Notes under the pieces: model-generated
Databases searched by the model: none
What the model saw: only the letters and a program-made list of their open reading frames with translations
What the model was told of the DNA's origin: nothing
Made by a program: the position numbers and the translations under genes
Shown: positions 24,906-33,017 of the stretch, piece by piece
Numbering within the stretch: position 1 is the first letter of the stretch
Layout: every line of letters begins with the position of its first letter
Source of the DNA: Neobacillus citreus
GTDB lineage: Bacteria; Bacillota; Bacilli; Bacillales; Cytobacillaceae
DNA: 40,642 bases
Direction: 5' to 3'
Assembly (NCBI RefSeq): GCF_018343545.2
Contig: NZ_JAGYPE020000051.1
Coordinates: forward strand, 1-40,642

Positions 24906-24935
24906 GCATATTTTTGATAGTTTTCGGTGAAAATA
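24906..24935 (+). promoter_or_regulatory. Candidate sigma-F forespore promoter
   Basis: GCATA (24906-24910), 15 nt, then GGTGAAAATA (24926-24935). These fit the Bacillus sigma-F boxes GYWTA and GGNRANANTR without a mismatch. A start site near 24942 would place the DUF421 ribosome binding site (24965) in the leader. Confidence 0.65.
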
Positions 24936-24980
24936 AAAAAAAATCTATTGCTTATAAACAATTTAGGTGGTGAGAGATTC

Positions 24981-25694
24981 GTGGTAGAGATTTTCGCGAG
25001 GGCAGTCGGTGCCTTTGTGGTGCTTTTTCTATTAACCAGACTAATGGGCCGGAAGCAGGTTTCACAGCTAACCTTTTTTAATTATATCACCGGCATTTCC
25101 ATTGGAGCGATTGCCGGGGCGTTGTCGGTTGACCCAACCTTAAAGGTTTCCTCAGGCTTTGTCAGCCTTTTAACATGGTGCGGACTGACCTTGCTCGTGG
25201 CGTTTTTCGATGTCAAATCAAGATCCTTCCGCAAGGTTATTGAAGGGGAACCGGTCATCGTTATCAAGCAGGGGAAAATACTCGAGCATGTCTTGAAAAA
25301 ACAGCGCCTCGACATGGATGAACTGCAGGTCCTGTTAAGGAATAAGGATGTTTTTTCGATCGAGGAGGTGGATTATGCGATTTTGGAGACAAATGGAGAA
25401 TTGTCTGTTTTGCTGAAGGAACAAAAGCAGCCATTGAAGCGCGGGGATTTACCATTGCCGGCACAGGCAAATGGCGTGGGGGGGCCTCAAGCTGCGCAGA
25501 TCCCGATTCCTATTCAGGTGATAGCGGACGGGAAAATCATTGATGAGAACCTTCAGCCATTGAACCTAAATATGGCCTGGGTCCACGAACAATTAGCCCA
25601 AGCAGGAACAGACCTGTCAGAAGTCTTTTACGCAGAACTGCAAAAGGATGGCACTTTATATATTGATAAAAATACCGACCATTTTATTCACTGA
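24981..25694 (+). CDS. DUF421 / YetF-family membrane protein
   Basis: A 237-residue protein. The N-terminal half has three membrane spans with the family signature LTRLMGRKQVSQLTFFNYI and GISIGAIAG; the C-terminal half is a cytoplasmic alpha/beta domain (GEPVIVIKQGKI, MDELQVLLR). YetF-type proteins sit in the spore inner membrane in Bacillus, and the related 2Duf protein raises spore wet-heat resistance. The frame is open to 24927, but GTG at 24981 is chosen because AGGTGGTGAG precedes it, family members begin there, and the predicted transcript starts after 24927. A sigma-F-like promoter supports forespore expression. A 17-bp-stem repeat follows the stop. Confidence 0.92.
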   Translation: MVEIFARAVGAFVVLFLLTRLMGRKQVSQLTFFNYITGISIGAIAGALSVDPTLKVSSGFVSLLTWCGLTLLVAFFDVKSRSFRKVIEGEPVIVIKQGKILEHVLKKQRLDMDELQVLLRNKDVFSIEEVDYAILETNGELSVLLKEQKQPLKRGDLPLPAQANGVGGPQAAQIPIPIQVIADGKIIDENLQPLNLNMAWVHEQLAQAGTDLSEVFYAELQKDGTLYIDKNTDHFIH

Positions 25695-25697
25695 GGG

Positions 25698-25752
25698 TGA
25701 AGCAAGGGGACGGTTCTCGTGCATCATTGACGCACGAGAACCGTCCCCACAT
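25698..25752. repeat. GGGGACGGTTCT repeat, copy 2 (two arms, perfect hairpin)
   Basis: Left arm 25706-25722 and right arm 25732-25748 form a perfect 17-bp stem around a 9-nt loop. It begins 3 bp after the DUF421 stop codon. No T-run follows, so it is not a classical terminator. Confidence 0.9.
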
Positions 25753-25760
25753 TCCATCTA

Positions 25761-25889
25761 TTAAAACCATATCCTCTTATTATAATCATAGTCAGACACA
25801 TCGTAATTCTCTTCATCTATTGCTGGGGAATTTTCTTCACAAGGCTCCTCCGACGGGTTGTTGACTAGTAGTTCCATTAATAGTTCCAT
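25761..25889 (-). CDS. Small acidic hypothetical protein
   Basis: A 42-residue acidic peptide with a leucine-rich start (MELLMELLVNN), Glu/Asp-rich middle and a C-terminal DYDYNKRIWF. No family is recognised. The ATG at 25889 is picked because AAAGGGG lies 9 nt upstream; the longer open frame to 26024 runs into a repeat element and has no ribosome binding site. It lies between two repeat loci, downstream of the germinant receptor operon, so a sporulation-related role is possible but unproven. Confidence 0.5.
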   Translation of the reverse strand: MELLMELLVNNPSEEPCEENSPAIDEENYDVSDYDYNKRIWF

Positions 25890-25965
25890 TGCTGCATCCC
25901 CTTTCCTCTTTCTATCTCTATTATAATGGAAACGGTTACATTTTGTCCTCTGGTTTTTACTGGAA

Positions 25966-26030
25966 ATGGCGCATGGGGACGGTTCTTGTGCCTCACTAAA
26001 TTGATGCACAGGAACCGTCCCCATGCCTCA
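25966..26030. repeat. GGGGACGGTTCT repeat, copy 3 (two arms, overlaps gerC stop)
   Basis: Left arm 25971-25991 and right arm 26006-26026 are complementary over 21 bp with one G-T-type mismatch. Read on the minus strand the element begins TGAGGCATGGGGAC, and that TGA is the stop codon of the germination lipoprotein gene. Confidence 0.9.
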
Positions 26031-27188
26031 GAAATCCCCGTTGCCTCGTAGGTCATATTTATAGGCATTATAATGAAAGACTTGTACCTTAACGTTAACT
26101 TTACTTAAGGACTTCTTATCTAAATAAAAGTTCTTTGATTTTTTTAATTGTTGGTATTGTTTAGGGTGGGCCCGATACCATTTTTCCCCGGCATTTAGGA
26201 CATCAATCTGGTCGTCTACCCCTTTTTTATAAAGTGCTTCAATGTTCATTTTTATATCTTTTTCAATTAATTCATGTAACTTTTTCATGGGGATATCCTC
26301 TATTTTTTCCAGTAAGTCAGCATGCGCAAAAAGCTCTATTGAAAACTTTGGTGAAGCTGTGCCCTTTTCGTATTTAATTTTCATTTTTGGCGTAGTCAGC
26401 CTGACAGCAGCTACCAGCTTTCCGTTATCCAGCACTTTTCGGTCTAATGCAACCCTGTTTTCGAGCAGCCAATTAATATAAACTGCATCATTAAAAGGAA
26501 GAACTTTGATAAATTTTTTGTGCTGAAACACAGCATATCCATTAAAAAATAAAATGGGGAAATTCTTTTTAGTCTTCCAACTATTTTTATCAATTTTGAC
26601 TAAAGGCAGTTTGGCCGCCCCCATCGGTTCATAATAGTCTCTTAAAAAACGCATGAGCGTGGTGGGCCTTATTTCATCCTCGGCCAGGTCACTGCCATCT
26701 TTTTTAAAAATCACCGTATACACCGCCGGATAGTCAAATAATGCTTTTACATTAAAAACCTTTTGGATATCCTCCTCTGTCGTTACGACTCTAAGTGTTG
26801 GGCGAAGCGAACGATTTCTGCCTACTTCTTCAATGACTTCTTTCGCTTTGTGTTGGATTAAACGTTGGCTTAACACCAGCGTCTTAACGTGTCCAAAAAA
26901 TAAAGGCGGTTCGGACTTTTTATATAATTTACTTACTGCCAAATTTAGTGTTTCACCAGTGGCTGATGCCACAAAAGTCGGAATCGGTTCTACAGGCCGG
27001 CCGCCCTCTGTCTTTGCTACATTGGCAAAATTCAAACCTTGAATATACGCAGTATATTCCTTCTTTTTCACATCATAATCCATACCAATTGCCACGATAT
27101 AAGTTACATCTTGAATATTTTTTATTCCCGTACAGCCGGTAAAGATTAGACAACATGAGAGAACCAATACGATTTTCATTATTCTCAT
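26028..27188 (-). CDS. Ger(x)C family spore germination lipoprotein
   Basis: A 386-residue lipoprotein with signal peptide and lipobox FTGC (Cys at about 19), then the GerAC-type domains: DVTYIVAIGMDYD near the start, VEPIPTFVASA, and PLFFGHVKTLVLSQRL in the middle. It is the C subunit of a germinant receptor, on the outer face of the spore inner membrane. The ATG at 27188 overlaps the gerA-type stop (ATGA) and has AAGGGGCGG upstream, so translation is coupled. Length is normal for the family. The ligand of this receptor cannot be told from sequence. Confidence 0.95.
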   Translation of the reverse strand: MRIMKIVLVLSCCLIFTGCTGIKNIQDVTYIVAIGMDYDVKKKEYTAYIQGLNFANVAKTEGGRPVEPIPTFVASATGETLNLAVSKLYKKSEPPLFFGHVKTLVLSQRLIQHKAKEVIEEVGRNRSLRPTLRVVTTEEDIQKVFNVKALFDYPAVYTVIFKKDGSDLAEDEIRPTTLMRFLRDYYEPMGAAKLPLVKIDKNSWKTKKNFPILFFNGYAVFQHKKFIKVLPFNDAVYINWLLENRVALDRKVLDNGKLVAAVRLTTPKMKIKYEKGTASPKFSIELFAHADLLEKIEDIPMKKLHELIEKDIKMNIEALYKKGVDDQIDVLNAGEKWYRAHPKQYQQLKKSKNFYLDKKSLSKVNVKVQVFHYNAYKYDLRGNGDF

Positions 27189-28645
27189 GACGGATTACCG
27201 CCCCTTGTTGGGTCATCTGGGCTCGTTGAGGCGGTTCTTGATTTGTATAAGCTATTAGGAAATCTTAAAAATGACTTCAATATTCCTTTTAGGCTTATAG
27301 GTGCTACCGATGCAAGGTAAGGAACCCCAAAGGAAGAAAGCGTTGAAAAATAAAATATCGTTAAAATAAAGCCGCTCACCACTCCAAATAATCCGAAAAA
27401 AGTACTAAGTAAAATAACAGAAAACCTGATAACCGTGATTCCTGTACTTAATGTTTGATTCACTAACGTAAAAGACGAAATATAGGTGATTGCAGTAATG
27501 ACCAGCATAGTGGGAGATGTCAAGCCTGCCCTTATGGCTGCATCCCCTACAATTAAGCCTCCTAATACCGCTACGGTTTGCCCGATCGCCCGCGGCAAGC
27601 GTACCCCAGCTTCATTAAATAGCTCAAATAAAAAGAGAATGATCACCATTTCAATGGGCGAAGACAAAGGAAGACCGAAACGGGAGACTGCTACGGTCGC
27701 TACCAGTGTATATGGAATCTGTTCAATGTTAAAGGATGATAAGGCGATCCACAAACCGGGTAAAAAGCCAGATATCATTAACCCTATCAGTCTGATGATC
27801 CTTTCGATTGAAACATAAGCATAACTGATGTAATTGTCCTCAGGAGATTTGGTCTGTACCAGTAAACTAGTGGGGGCGACAGATACAGTAGGATTCCCGT
27901 CCACTAGCAGAGCAAATCGACCTTGATTCAATGCCTGAACAATAAAGTCCGGTCTCCCTGTATAATCCATAGTAGGAAATACAGAATACGGCCGATCCCG
28001 AACAAATGACTCAAGTTCATGAATACTCAATAAAATATCAGTTTCGATTTTATCCAGCCTTTTGTGAACCTCATCAAGGACTCTCTGATCAATGACATCT
28101 TCTAAATACATGAGAGCCACTTTTGTTTTGCTTCTTTTTCCAATGGTGTATTTTTCTAGACATAATGATGAGCTATTCAACCTTCTTCTGACAAGGGATA
28201 TATTTGTCTTTATATCCTCAACAAATCCGTCCTTTGGGCCTCTTATCGAAGTCTCAAGCGCTGATTCTTCAGGGATTCGTTTTGGAAAGTCGCATGCTAG
28301 AATACTTAAAAGGACATCATCGATTTTGAATAGGACTTCTCCTTCAAAAAGCAAATCGGATAAATCTTCAATCGATTTCAAAGTCATATCTTCTGCTTGA
28401 AAAAGGGATTTAAATTTGTTTTTTAGAGGAATTTCATTATGAAAACCAAGCTTAGGCAGGATGTATTGATCTAAATAATACCCATCGATTATGCTCTCAA
28501 AATAAATCATTTCAAAGCTTTCCTGTCCTATATGATGCACTTTACATTGGAAATCCTGACTCCTCGCAAATTGATTTTTTAGCTCTTCGGCTTTTTCATC
28601 TGTACCTGTTTTATGAAATGGAGTCGAGCTGCGTGTCCTTGCCAT
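27185..28645 (-). CDS. GerA family spore germination protein (A subunit)
   Basis: A 486-residue protein: an N-terminal cytoplasmic domain (about 1-240), then four to five membrane spans (about 270-440) with DGNPTVSVAPTSL and RFGLPLSSPIEM motifs of the GerAA/GerKA family, and a short hydrophilic tail. GerA subunits oligomerise as the germinant-gated ion channel. The ATG at 28645 is preferred over a GTG at 28654 because AAAGGGTGAT is then properly spaced. The start lies within the end of the gerB-type gene (35-nt overlap). Confidence 0.95.
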   Translation of the reverse strand: MARTRSSTPFHKTGTDEKAEELKNQFARSQDFQCKVHHIGQESFEMIYFESIIDGYYLDQYILPKLGFHNEIPLKNKFKSLFQAEDMTLKSIEDLSDLLFEGEVLFKIDDVLLSILACDFPKRIPEESALETSIRGPKDGFVEDIKTNISLVRRRLNSSSLCLEKYTIGKRSKTKVALMYLEDVIDQRVLDEVHKRLDKIETDILLSIHELESFVRDRPYSVFPTMDYTGRPDFIVQALNQGRFALLVDGNPTVSVAPTSLLVQTKSPEDNYISYAYVSIERIIRLIGLMISGFLPGLWIALSSFNIEQIPYTLVATVAVSRFGLPLSSPIEMVIILFLFELFNEAGVRLPRAIGQTVAVLGGLIVGDAAIRAGLTSPTMLVITAITYISSFTLVNQTLSTGITVIRFSVILLSTFFGLFGVVSGFILTIFYFSTLSSFGVPYLASVAPISLKGILKSFLRFPNSLYKSRTASTSPDDPTRGGNPS

Positions 28646-29738
28646 GATGATCACCCTTTTTATTAAAAACTAATACAAGCACAACAGATAACAGGATTTG
28701 TACTAGAAAAAACACCATGCATGCCGGTAAAAAGTAATGATAAACAGCCTTATAGAAATAAAAAGTCTCGACTTTTATCATCATGAGACCGAATAAAAGG
28801 AGATACATAACGACAACAAGCTTTGGGTTCAGCCTGTAGGGTTGCTTCTTCGAAGTAAAAAATGTACAAAGCAGATACATGAATAATCCTACCCGGATTA
28901 ATCCTCCACTCAGCCATTGGTATAAAGCGAAAAAGTCCAAATTAGAGATATACTCGCCGATACTTAAAATACGCCATTGCTCATAGGCAGGATAGCGAAA
29001 ATTGACTGCGTCTGTTGGGCCAAACTCCATGATGGCTGCGGACAGAGGTCCCAATATTAAACCCGTTAAAATTGATAATAAAACGAACATTTGTCTAAAT
29101 TTAATGGGTTCCTGGGAATATGGCTGTAATAAAATGACCACGTATATCTCGAGGAGACCGGCCAGTCCATAAATGGCCCCTTTCATAAGAGGGGCATAAC
29201 CCTCGGCGAAAACCGGAAACAATAAACTAGGATCCTTATGATGAATGTTTGTAAATGCAATAAAGAACCCTAGCAGCATCACAATTGGTAATAGAAACCC
29301 GCTCGCTATCGCCATTGATTTTATCCCGCTGAGCGTGACAAGAAAACATACAGAAATTAAAATAATATTAATCATAAAAATTGGAGCATCAGCAAGAAAA
29401 TAGGCACTTAACCAAATCATTAAGTCCCTTAAGGTGACATAGCAGCTTGTCAACAAAAAGAGCATCATTGGAATGAACAGGATTGTCGAGAACACCCTTC
29501 CTAAACGCTGTTTCATCAATGAAAAGAAGCCCTCATTCGGACTTTTCTTGACAATAAAGTAAATCAGCCATGTAAAGAAGATGGCAATGGGGTAAACCAA
29601 AATAACACTTAACCAACTATCCCGTCCAGCAGCAGTCAATAAATTCGGGATAAGAATCACATGGTTAAGCAATCCAGTCGAAAGAATCAGCAACATAAAC
29701 AACTGTCTGGGAATCAAGATTTTTACTAAGCTCTGCAT
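28611..29738 (-). CDS. GerB family spore germination permease (B subunit)
   Basis: A 375-residue protein with about ten membrane spans and the GerAB/GerKB (APC superfamily) pattern, including the N-terminal RQLFMLLILSTGL helix and SWLSVILVYPIAI. GerB subunits bind the germinant. The ATG at 29738 is chosen because its upstream codons supply GGAG at 6 nt; the frame also opens at 29750. It is the first gene of a B-A-C operon. A TATAAT-like box (minus strand, near 29790) lies upstream but without a clear -35 element. Confidence 0.94.
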   Translation of the reverse strand: MQSLVKILIPRQLFMLLILSTGLLNHVILIPNLLTAAGRDSWLSVILVYPIAIFFTWLIYFIVKKSPNEGFFSLMKQRLGRVFSTILFIPMMLFLLTSCYVTLRDLMIWLSAYFLADAPIFMINIILISVCFLVTLSGIKSMAIASGFLLPIVMLLGFFIAFTNIHHKDPSLLFPVFAEGYAPLMKGAIYGLAGLLEIYVVILLQPYSQEPIKFRQMFVLLSILTGLILGPLSAAIMEFGPTDAVNFRYPAYEQWRILSIGEYISNLDFFALYQWLSGGLIRVGLFMYLLCTFFTSKKQPYRLNPKLVVVMYLLLFGLMMIKVETFYFYKAVYHYFLPACMVFFLVQILLSVVLVLVFNKKGDHHGKDTQLDSIS

Positions 29739-29801
29739 ACAAATCTCCATTTTGAGGATAAGTTGGCTTTATTATCCCCGCGGCAGGAAATTATATGTAA
29801 G

Positions 29802-29830
29802 TGAGGCATGGGGAAGGTTCTTATGCCTCA
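29802..29830. repeat. GGGGACGGTTCT repeat, copy 4 (decayed)
   Basis: A compact palindrome: TGAGGCATGGGGAAGGTTCT begins at 29802 and the element closes with ATGCCTCA at 29830. One core base differs (AAGG for ACGG). It lies in the gap 29739-30051, which otherwise holds no gene. Confidence 0.8.
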
Positions 29831-29981
29831 TTGTGGCAAATAGACAAAGTCACGAATCGATCTAAAAATCACACCTCTCGACAAATTCACTTATTATTCC
29901 CCAAGAAATAATCATTCTATCTACAAATATCGTAAATAACTTAGCAATAAATTACCCCGATTTCTGCAAAAAAAAAAGAGC

Positions 29982-30048
29982 GATGCACGGGGACGGTTCT
30001 TTTGCCTCAAAATGCAAAAAGAATCACGAGAACCGTCCCTGTGTTTCA
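29982..30048. repeat. GGGGACGGTTCT repeat, copy 5 (two arms)
   Basis: Left arm from GATGCACGGGGACGGTTCT (29982) and right arm CACGAGAACCGTCCCTGTG (30025-30043) are inverted around a 15-nt AT-rich centre. It ends a few bases before the stop of the minus-strand gene at 30052. Confidence 0.85.
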
Positions 30049-30051
30049 TAC

Positions 30052-30351
30052 TCAGAGCTTCCACTCCGGAAATTCCTTCTCTTTTTGTTTTTCATACTCT
30101 CTCATTCTTGAGTATGAGTTTCCCAGTCTTTTTACAATGTACCCTTGTGGGCTTGCTGTTACTTCCTTACCCTTCAACTCTTCATATTTAATCTTTGCAA
30201 ACATGTTTGCCACATTAGCTAAACTTTCAATCGTGTCCATTAATTCAGGGTTATCATTGTTATACCTCTTGGCGATGGAGTAAATATAATCAAGTCTATT
30301 TTGAATAAGCTGAAGCGTTTCAGCGTCAAACTGTTCCCGTTCATTTTTCAT
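30052..30351 (-). CDS. Hypothetical helical protein
   Basis: A 99-residue soluble, charged, mostly helical protein with no signal peptide. It contains ELMDTIESLANVANMFAKIK and ends KEFPEWKL. I do not recognise a family. The ATG at 30351 is chosen over 30372 because AAGGAG lies 9 nt upstream and is inside the longer frame. It is a single gene flanked by a repeat element and a gap (30352-30557) in which I see nothing. Confidence 0.65.
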   Translation of the reverse strand: MKNEREQFDAETLQLIQNRLDYIYSIAKRYNNDNPELMDTIESLANVANMFAKIKYEELKGKEVTASPQGYIVKRLGNSYSRMREYEKQKEKEFPEWKL

Positions 30352-30557
30352 CACATTCCACTCCTTATCCATATCCTTATGTTTAAAAATTGATAATGGA
30401 ACAAAATAAAAAATAAATAAAATTGGAATAGTTTCATAGGATGAAAATACTAATTTGCTTCCGATGAAAAAGTGGGATGTAACGGAAAGGGATTACCGAC
30501 GAATTTCAAGGGACTAAAAGAAATCAGACCTTTCAAACAGCGAATAAGCCTGCTTTT

Positions 30558-31064
30558 TTATAAAATCACATCAAAAACAAACACGCCAATCATGATTAAC
30601 TGAATAACTCCTTTTGCAACCGTTCCACTTAAAAAGGCGATTAAGGTAGCAAACGCCACTTTCGTGGATTCCGCAAATGATTTTTTTTGCAGCATTTCAA
30701 CGATTAATACCAATACAAACGGGACAATAATGACGCCAAATGGCGGAATCACAAAGCTTCCTACAATCAATCCAATTGTTGCCGCCCGCATCCCCCATTT
30801 AGAACCGCCGGCCTTGTCAACAAAGTGAAGATTCGCCAAATAATCCGCCAAAAATAAAACAATTGTCAATAATGCAAGCATGGTCCACGAAATCCAAGAT
30901 AGTTCATTCGAATTTATCCCAAAATGGTATAGCATAACGCCAACCCAAATAACCAAAACCGATGGGATGATTGGATATACCAGCCCTATAAAGCTGAAGA
31001 TAAAACAGGCAATGATCAGAATCCATAATACGATGTCAAGAATAGAAATCACCTCTACTTTCAT
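30558..31064 (-). CDS. DUF456 family membrane protein (YqgC-like)
   Basis: A 168-residue protein with four to five membrane spans, a Gly/Pro-rich family core (YPIIPSVLVIWVGV, GVIIVPFVLVLIVE) and a GGSKWGMRAATIG loop. DUF456/YqgC proteins have no established function. No clear ribosome binding site precedes the ATG at 31064; an AGAGGTGAT lies just inside the frame, so the true start could be different. The YjbR-like gene lies 22 bp upstream and may be co-transcribed. Confidence 0.85.
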   Translation of the reverse strand: MKVEVISILDIVLWILIIACFIFSFIGLVYPIIPSVLVIWVGVMLYHFGINSNELSWISWTMLALLTIVLFLADYLANLHFVDKAGGSKWGMRAATIGLIVGSFVIPPFGVIIVPFVLVLIVEMLQKKSFAESTKVAFATLIAFLSGTVAKGVIQLIMIGVFVFDVIL

Positions 31065-31086
31065 TACTTATTTGGCTCATCCATCT

Positions 31087-31473
31087 TTAGCGTTCGGCAT
31101 TTGAGACTAATTTTGCCAAACTCATAGGTGCAGCTCTTAAATAACCTTCAAAAAGATATCCGAGGATTTCTTCCCAGTTTAGGTCTTGTTTGGCCTGAAA
31201 GGAGGTCCAGCCATGTTGTCCAATATAGGGTGTTTTAGAATAGCCCGGCTGCTGCAGGAGAAACTCTTGCGTAGTCGGCAATGTCTTGATTGAAATCGAT
31301 ACTACGCCCTCATTCTCTCCCATCATGACAAAAGGTTTATCCTTCACCCGAAACGATGTATGGCCGAAACCATCCACTTGCTCCACAACTTCAGGCAGCG
31401 CCTTGCATATTTCCCTAATCTGATTCTCCGCATCCAACCCTAGCTTGGAAGTAATTTGTCTATTATGAGCCAT
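31087..31473 (-). CDS. YjbR/MmcQ family protein
   Basis: A 128-residue protein of the YjbR/MmcQ fold: ICKALPEVVE, HTSFRVKDKPFVMM, and GQHGWTSFQ followed by a C-terminal helix pair (YLFEGYLRAAPMSL). The family has a DNA-binding-like fold but no confirmed role. Length is usual. Start ATG has GAGGAGGAG at 7 nt. It is probably in a two-gene unit with the DUF456 gene. Confidence 0.88.
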   Translation of the reverse strand: MAHNRQITSKLGLDAENQIREICKALPEVVEQVDGFGHTSFRVKDKPFVMMGENEGVVSISIKTLPTTQEFLLQQPGYSKTPYIGQHGWTSFQAKQDLNWEEILGYLFEGYLRAAPMSLAKLVSNAER

Positions 31474-31590
31474 GAAGAAACTCCTCCTCTACAGTATACA
31501 ATCATCATTTCTATTTACTGACAAAATAATCCTTTAAAAAATGAAGTTGAGTGGTGGATATTCGCTTAACTCCAGTTTCTCATAAAAAAA

Positions 31591-31618
31591 TAAAAAACAG
31601 CTTCCCACTCTGGGAAGC
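31591..31618 (-). terminator. Terminator of the kinase-pdxA-larA operon
   Basis: GCTTCCC (31600-31606) pairs with GGGAAGC (31612-31618); on the minus strand the stem is followed by TGTTTTTTA. It lies about 40 bp after the larA-type stop. Confidence 0.8.
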
Positions 31619-31630
31619 CGTTTATTCTAA

Positions 31631-31659
31631 CGATGCACAAGAACCGTCCCCATGCATCA
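31631..31659. repeat. GGGGACGGTTCT repeat, copy 6 (overlaps larA-type stop)
   Basis: On the minus strand the element begins TGATGCATGGGGACGGTTCT; its TGA (31657-31659) is the stop codon of the LarA-family gene. It ends with GTGCATCG. Confidence 0.88.
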
Positions 31660-32910
31660 ATGCATCGGTAAGAAATATCCGTCTGCATCGAATTTCATTT
31701 CTTGGAGGTCTTCTAATACTTCAATGTTTTCTTTGTCTTTTAGTTCGTTGAAGATGACTTCTGATACGTATAGTTCGCCGATGTGGAGGGTGTTTGGAAT
31801 CCGTACGATTCTTGCTTGTTCCGGTGCCACTCCCCAGGTAGCGCGCAGTGCTGCTTTCAATGCTTCTTGGTCGTTGTCCAGGACAATCGGAATACTTGCA
31901 CGTGCCAAGAAGGTACTGGTGACGACATTTTCGTTCATGGTTTTGATATCGATTTTTTCAAATAAACGCTTGGTAGTTAAATCCGCTAAGCCGATTCCTA
32001 AAGCGTTGCCGTGGCTGACCTCGCTTAAATTGGAGGCAATGACATATTTGATGCTTGGCTTTTTCGGCTCTTCAACGCCCAACACCCGGATTCGGCCGAT
32101 AATGTTCGTATCAAAGCCGGTCCCGCTATAGTTTTTGCCGATTTCATCCACTAGCAAAATATCCATTTCGTCGACTGGCAGGCTTGGCATTAAGGTAAAG
32201 GCTTTTTTCAATAATTCTCTTTCACGTTCTTCGATCTGGTCCGGTTCTATAGCTTCAATGATCGCCGTTTCTTCATGAGCATTTTCCACAATGCCAATTC
32301 CAAATAGAGTGTTGGACTTGGCAATTGCCACTTTCCCTACTTCAGGCATCATTTCACTGATTCCTTTAATGCCATAAGTATGTAATGCCAGGGCTTGTTT
32401 ATGCTTACCCATTCCGATGGACGCCATTTTTAAGACGCCGCTTTCAATTTTATTTTTAAAATCTGTATGCGGCTTGATGCGGCCCATCACGATGATGCCA
32501 TCTGCATTGTAAGCAATCTTATCAACATAAACTGGGATTCCCTCTGATGTGACGCCAACTTCCTCGACGTCCATGGAGGAACGGATCTCGCAGCCAGTGA
32601 ATTCTTCGGTTACACCTAAGCTTTCCACCATCTCTTTTTGCCCTTCAGCTGTAGCGCCGCCGTGACTTCCCATTGCCGGAAAAACAAACGGAGTTGCGCC
32701 TCTCTTCCTAATTTCATCTGCCACACTTTTCACGATTAAAGGGATATTGTTAATCCCCCGGCTGCCTACGGTAATAGCAATCTCCATGCCCGGCTTGATT
32801 TTTTCATCGGCATTGACTTGCTGGAATTGCTCCGCAATCGTTCCAGGGATATCCTGTAAACTTTCGACTTGAAATTTTTGTCTTATTTTCGCCATTTTAG
32901 GAAAAGACAT
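31657..32910 (-). CDS. larA: LarA-family nickel-pincer racemase/epimerase (LarA homologue)
   Basis: A 417-residue protein of the lactate-racemase domain (DUF2088) family. GSHGGAT gives His83, RIKPHTDF His148, SGVLKMAS Lys161 and ALALHTY His177; the 16-residue Lys161-His177 spacing equals that of the cofactor-bound Lys and nickel-binding His in Lactobacillus LarA. LarA enzymes use the nickel-pincer nucleotide to interconvert 2-hydroxyacid epimers, and homologues act on malate, gluconate and others. With an acid-sugar kinase, a PdxA2-like dehydrogenase and LarE nearby, C2 epimerisation of a four-carbon sugar acid is more likely than lactate racemisation; this is inference. LarB and LarC are not in the window. 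It is the last gene of its operon. Confidence 0.88.
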   Translation of the reverse strand: MSFPKMAKIRQKFQVESLQDIPGTIAEQFQQVNADEKIKPGMEIAITVGSRGINNIPLIVKSVADEIRKRGATPFVFPAMGSHGGATAEGQKEMVESLGVTEEFTGCEIRSSMDVEEVGVTSEGIPVYVDKIAYNADGIIVMGRIKPHTDFKNKIESGVLKMASIGMGKHKQALALHTYGIKGISEMMPEVGKVAIAKSNTLFGIGIVENAHEETAIIEAIEPDQIEERERELLKKAFTLMPSLPVDEMDILLVDEIGKNYSGTGFDTNIIGRIRVLGVEEPKKPSIKYVIASNLSEVSHGNALGIGLADLTTKRLFEKIDIKTMNENVVTSTFLARASIPIVLDNDQEALKAALRATWGVAPEQARIVRIPNTLHIGELYVSEVIFNELKDKENIEVLEDLQEMKFDADGYFLPMH

Positions 32911-33017
32911 AGTACTACTCCCCTTTCAAAAATAAACACCTTATTCATAAAAGAATTTCACACATACAAAGGCAGCAAGAGATCGGATAATGACCTCTTG
33001 CTTCAATTTCATCATAA

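Noticed and set aside
25706..25748. Perfect hairpin after the DUF421 gene as an intrinsic terminator
   Set aside because: There is no T-run on either strand, and the same sequence recurs at other loci, so it is treated as a repeat element.
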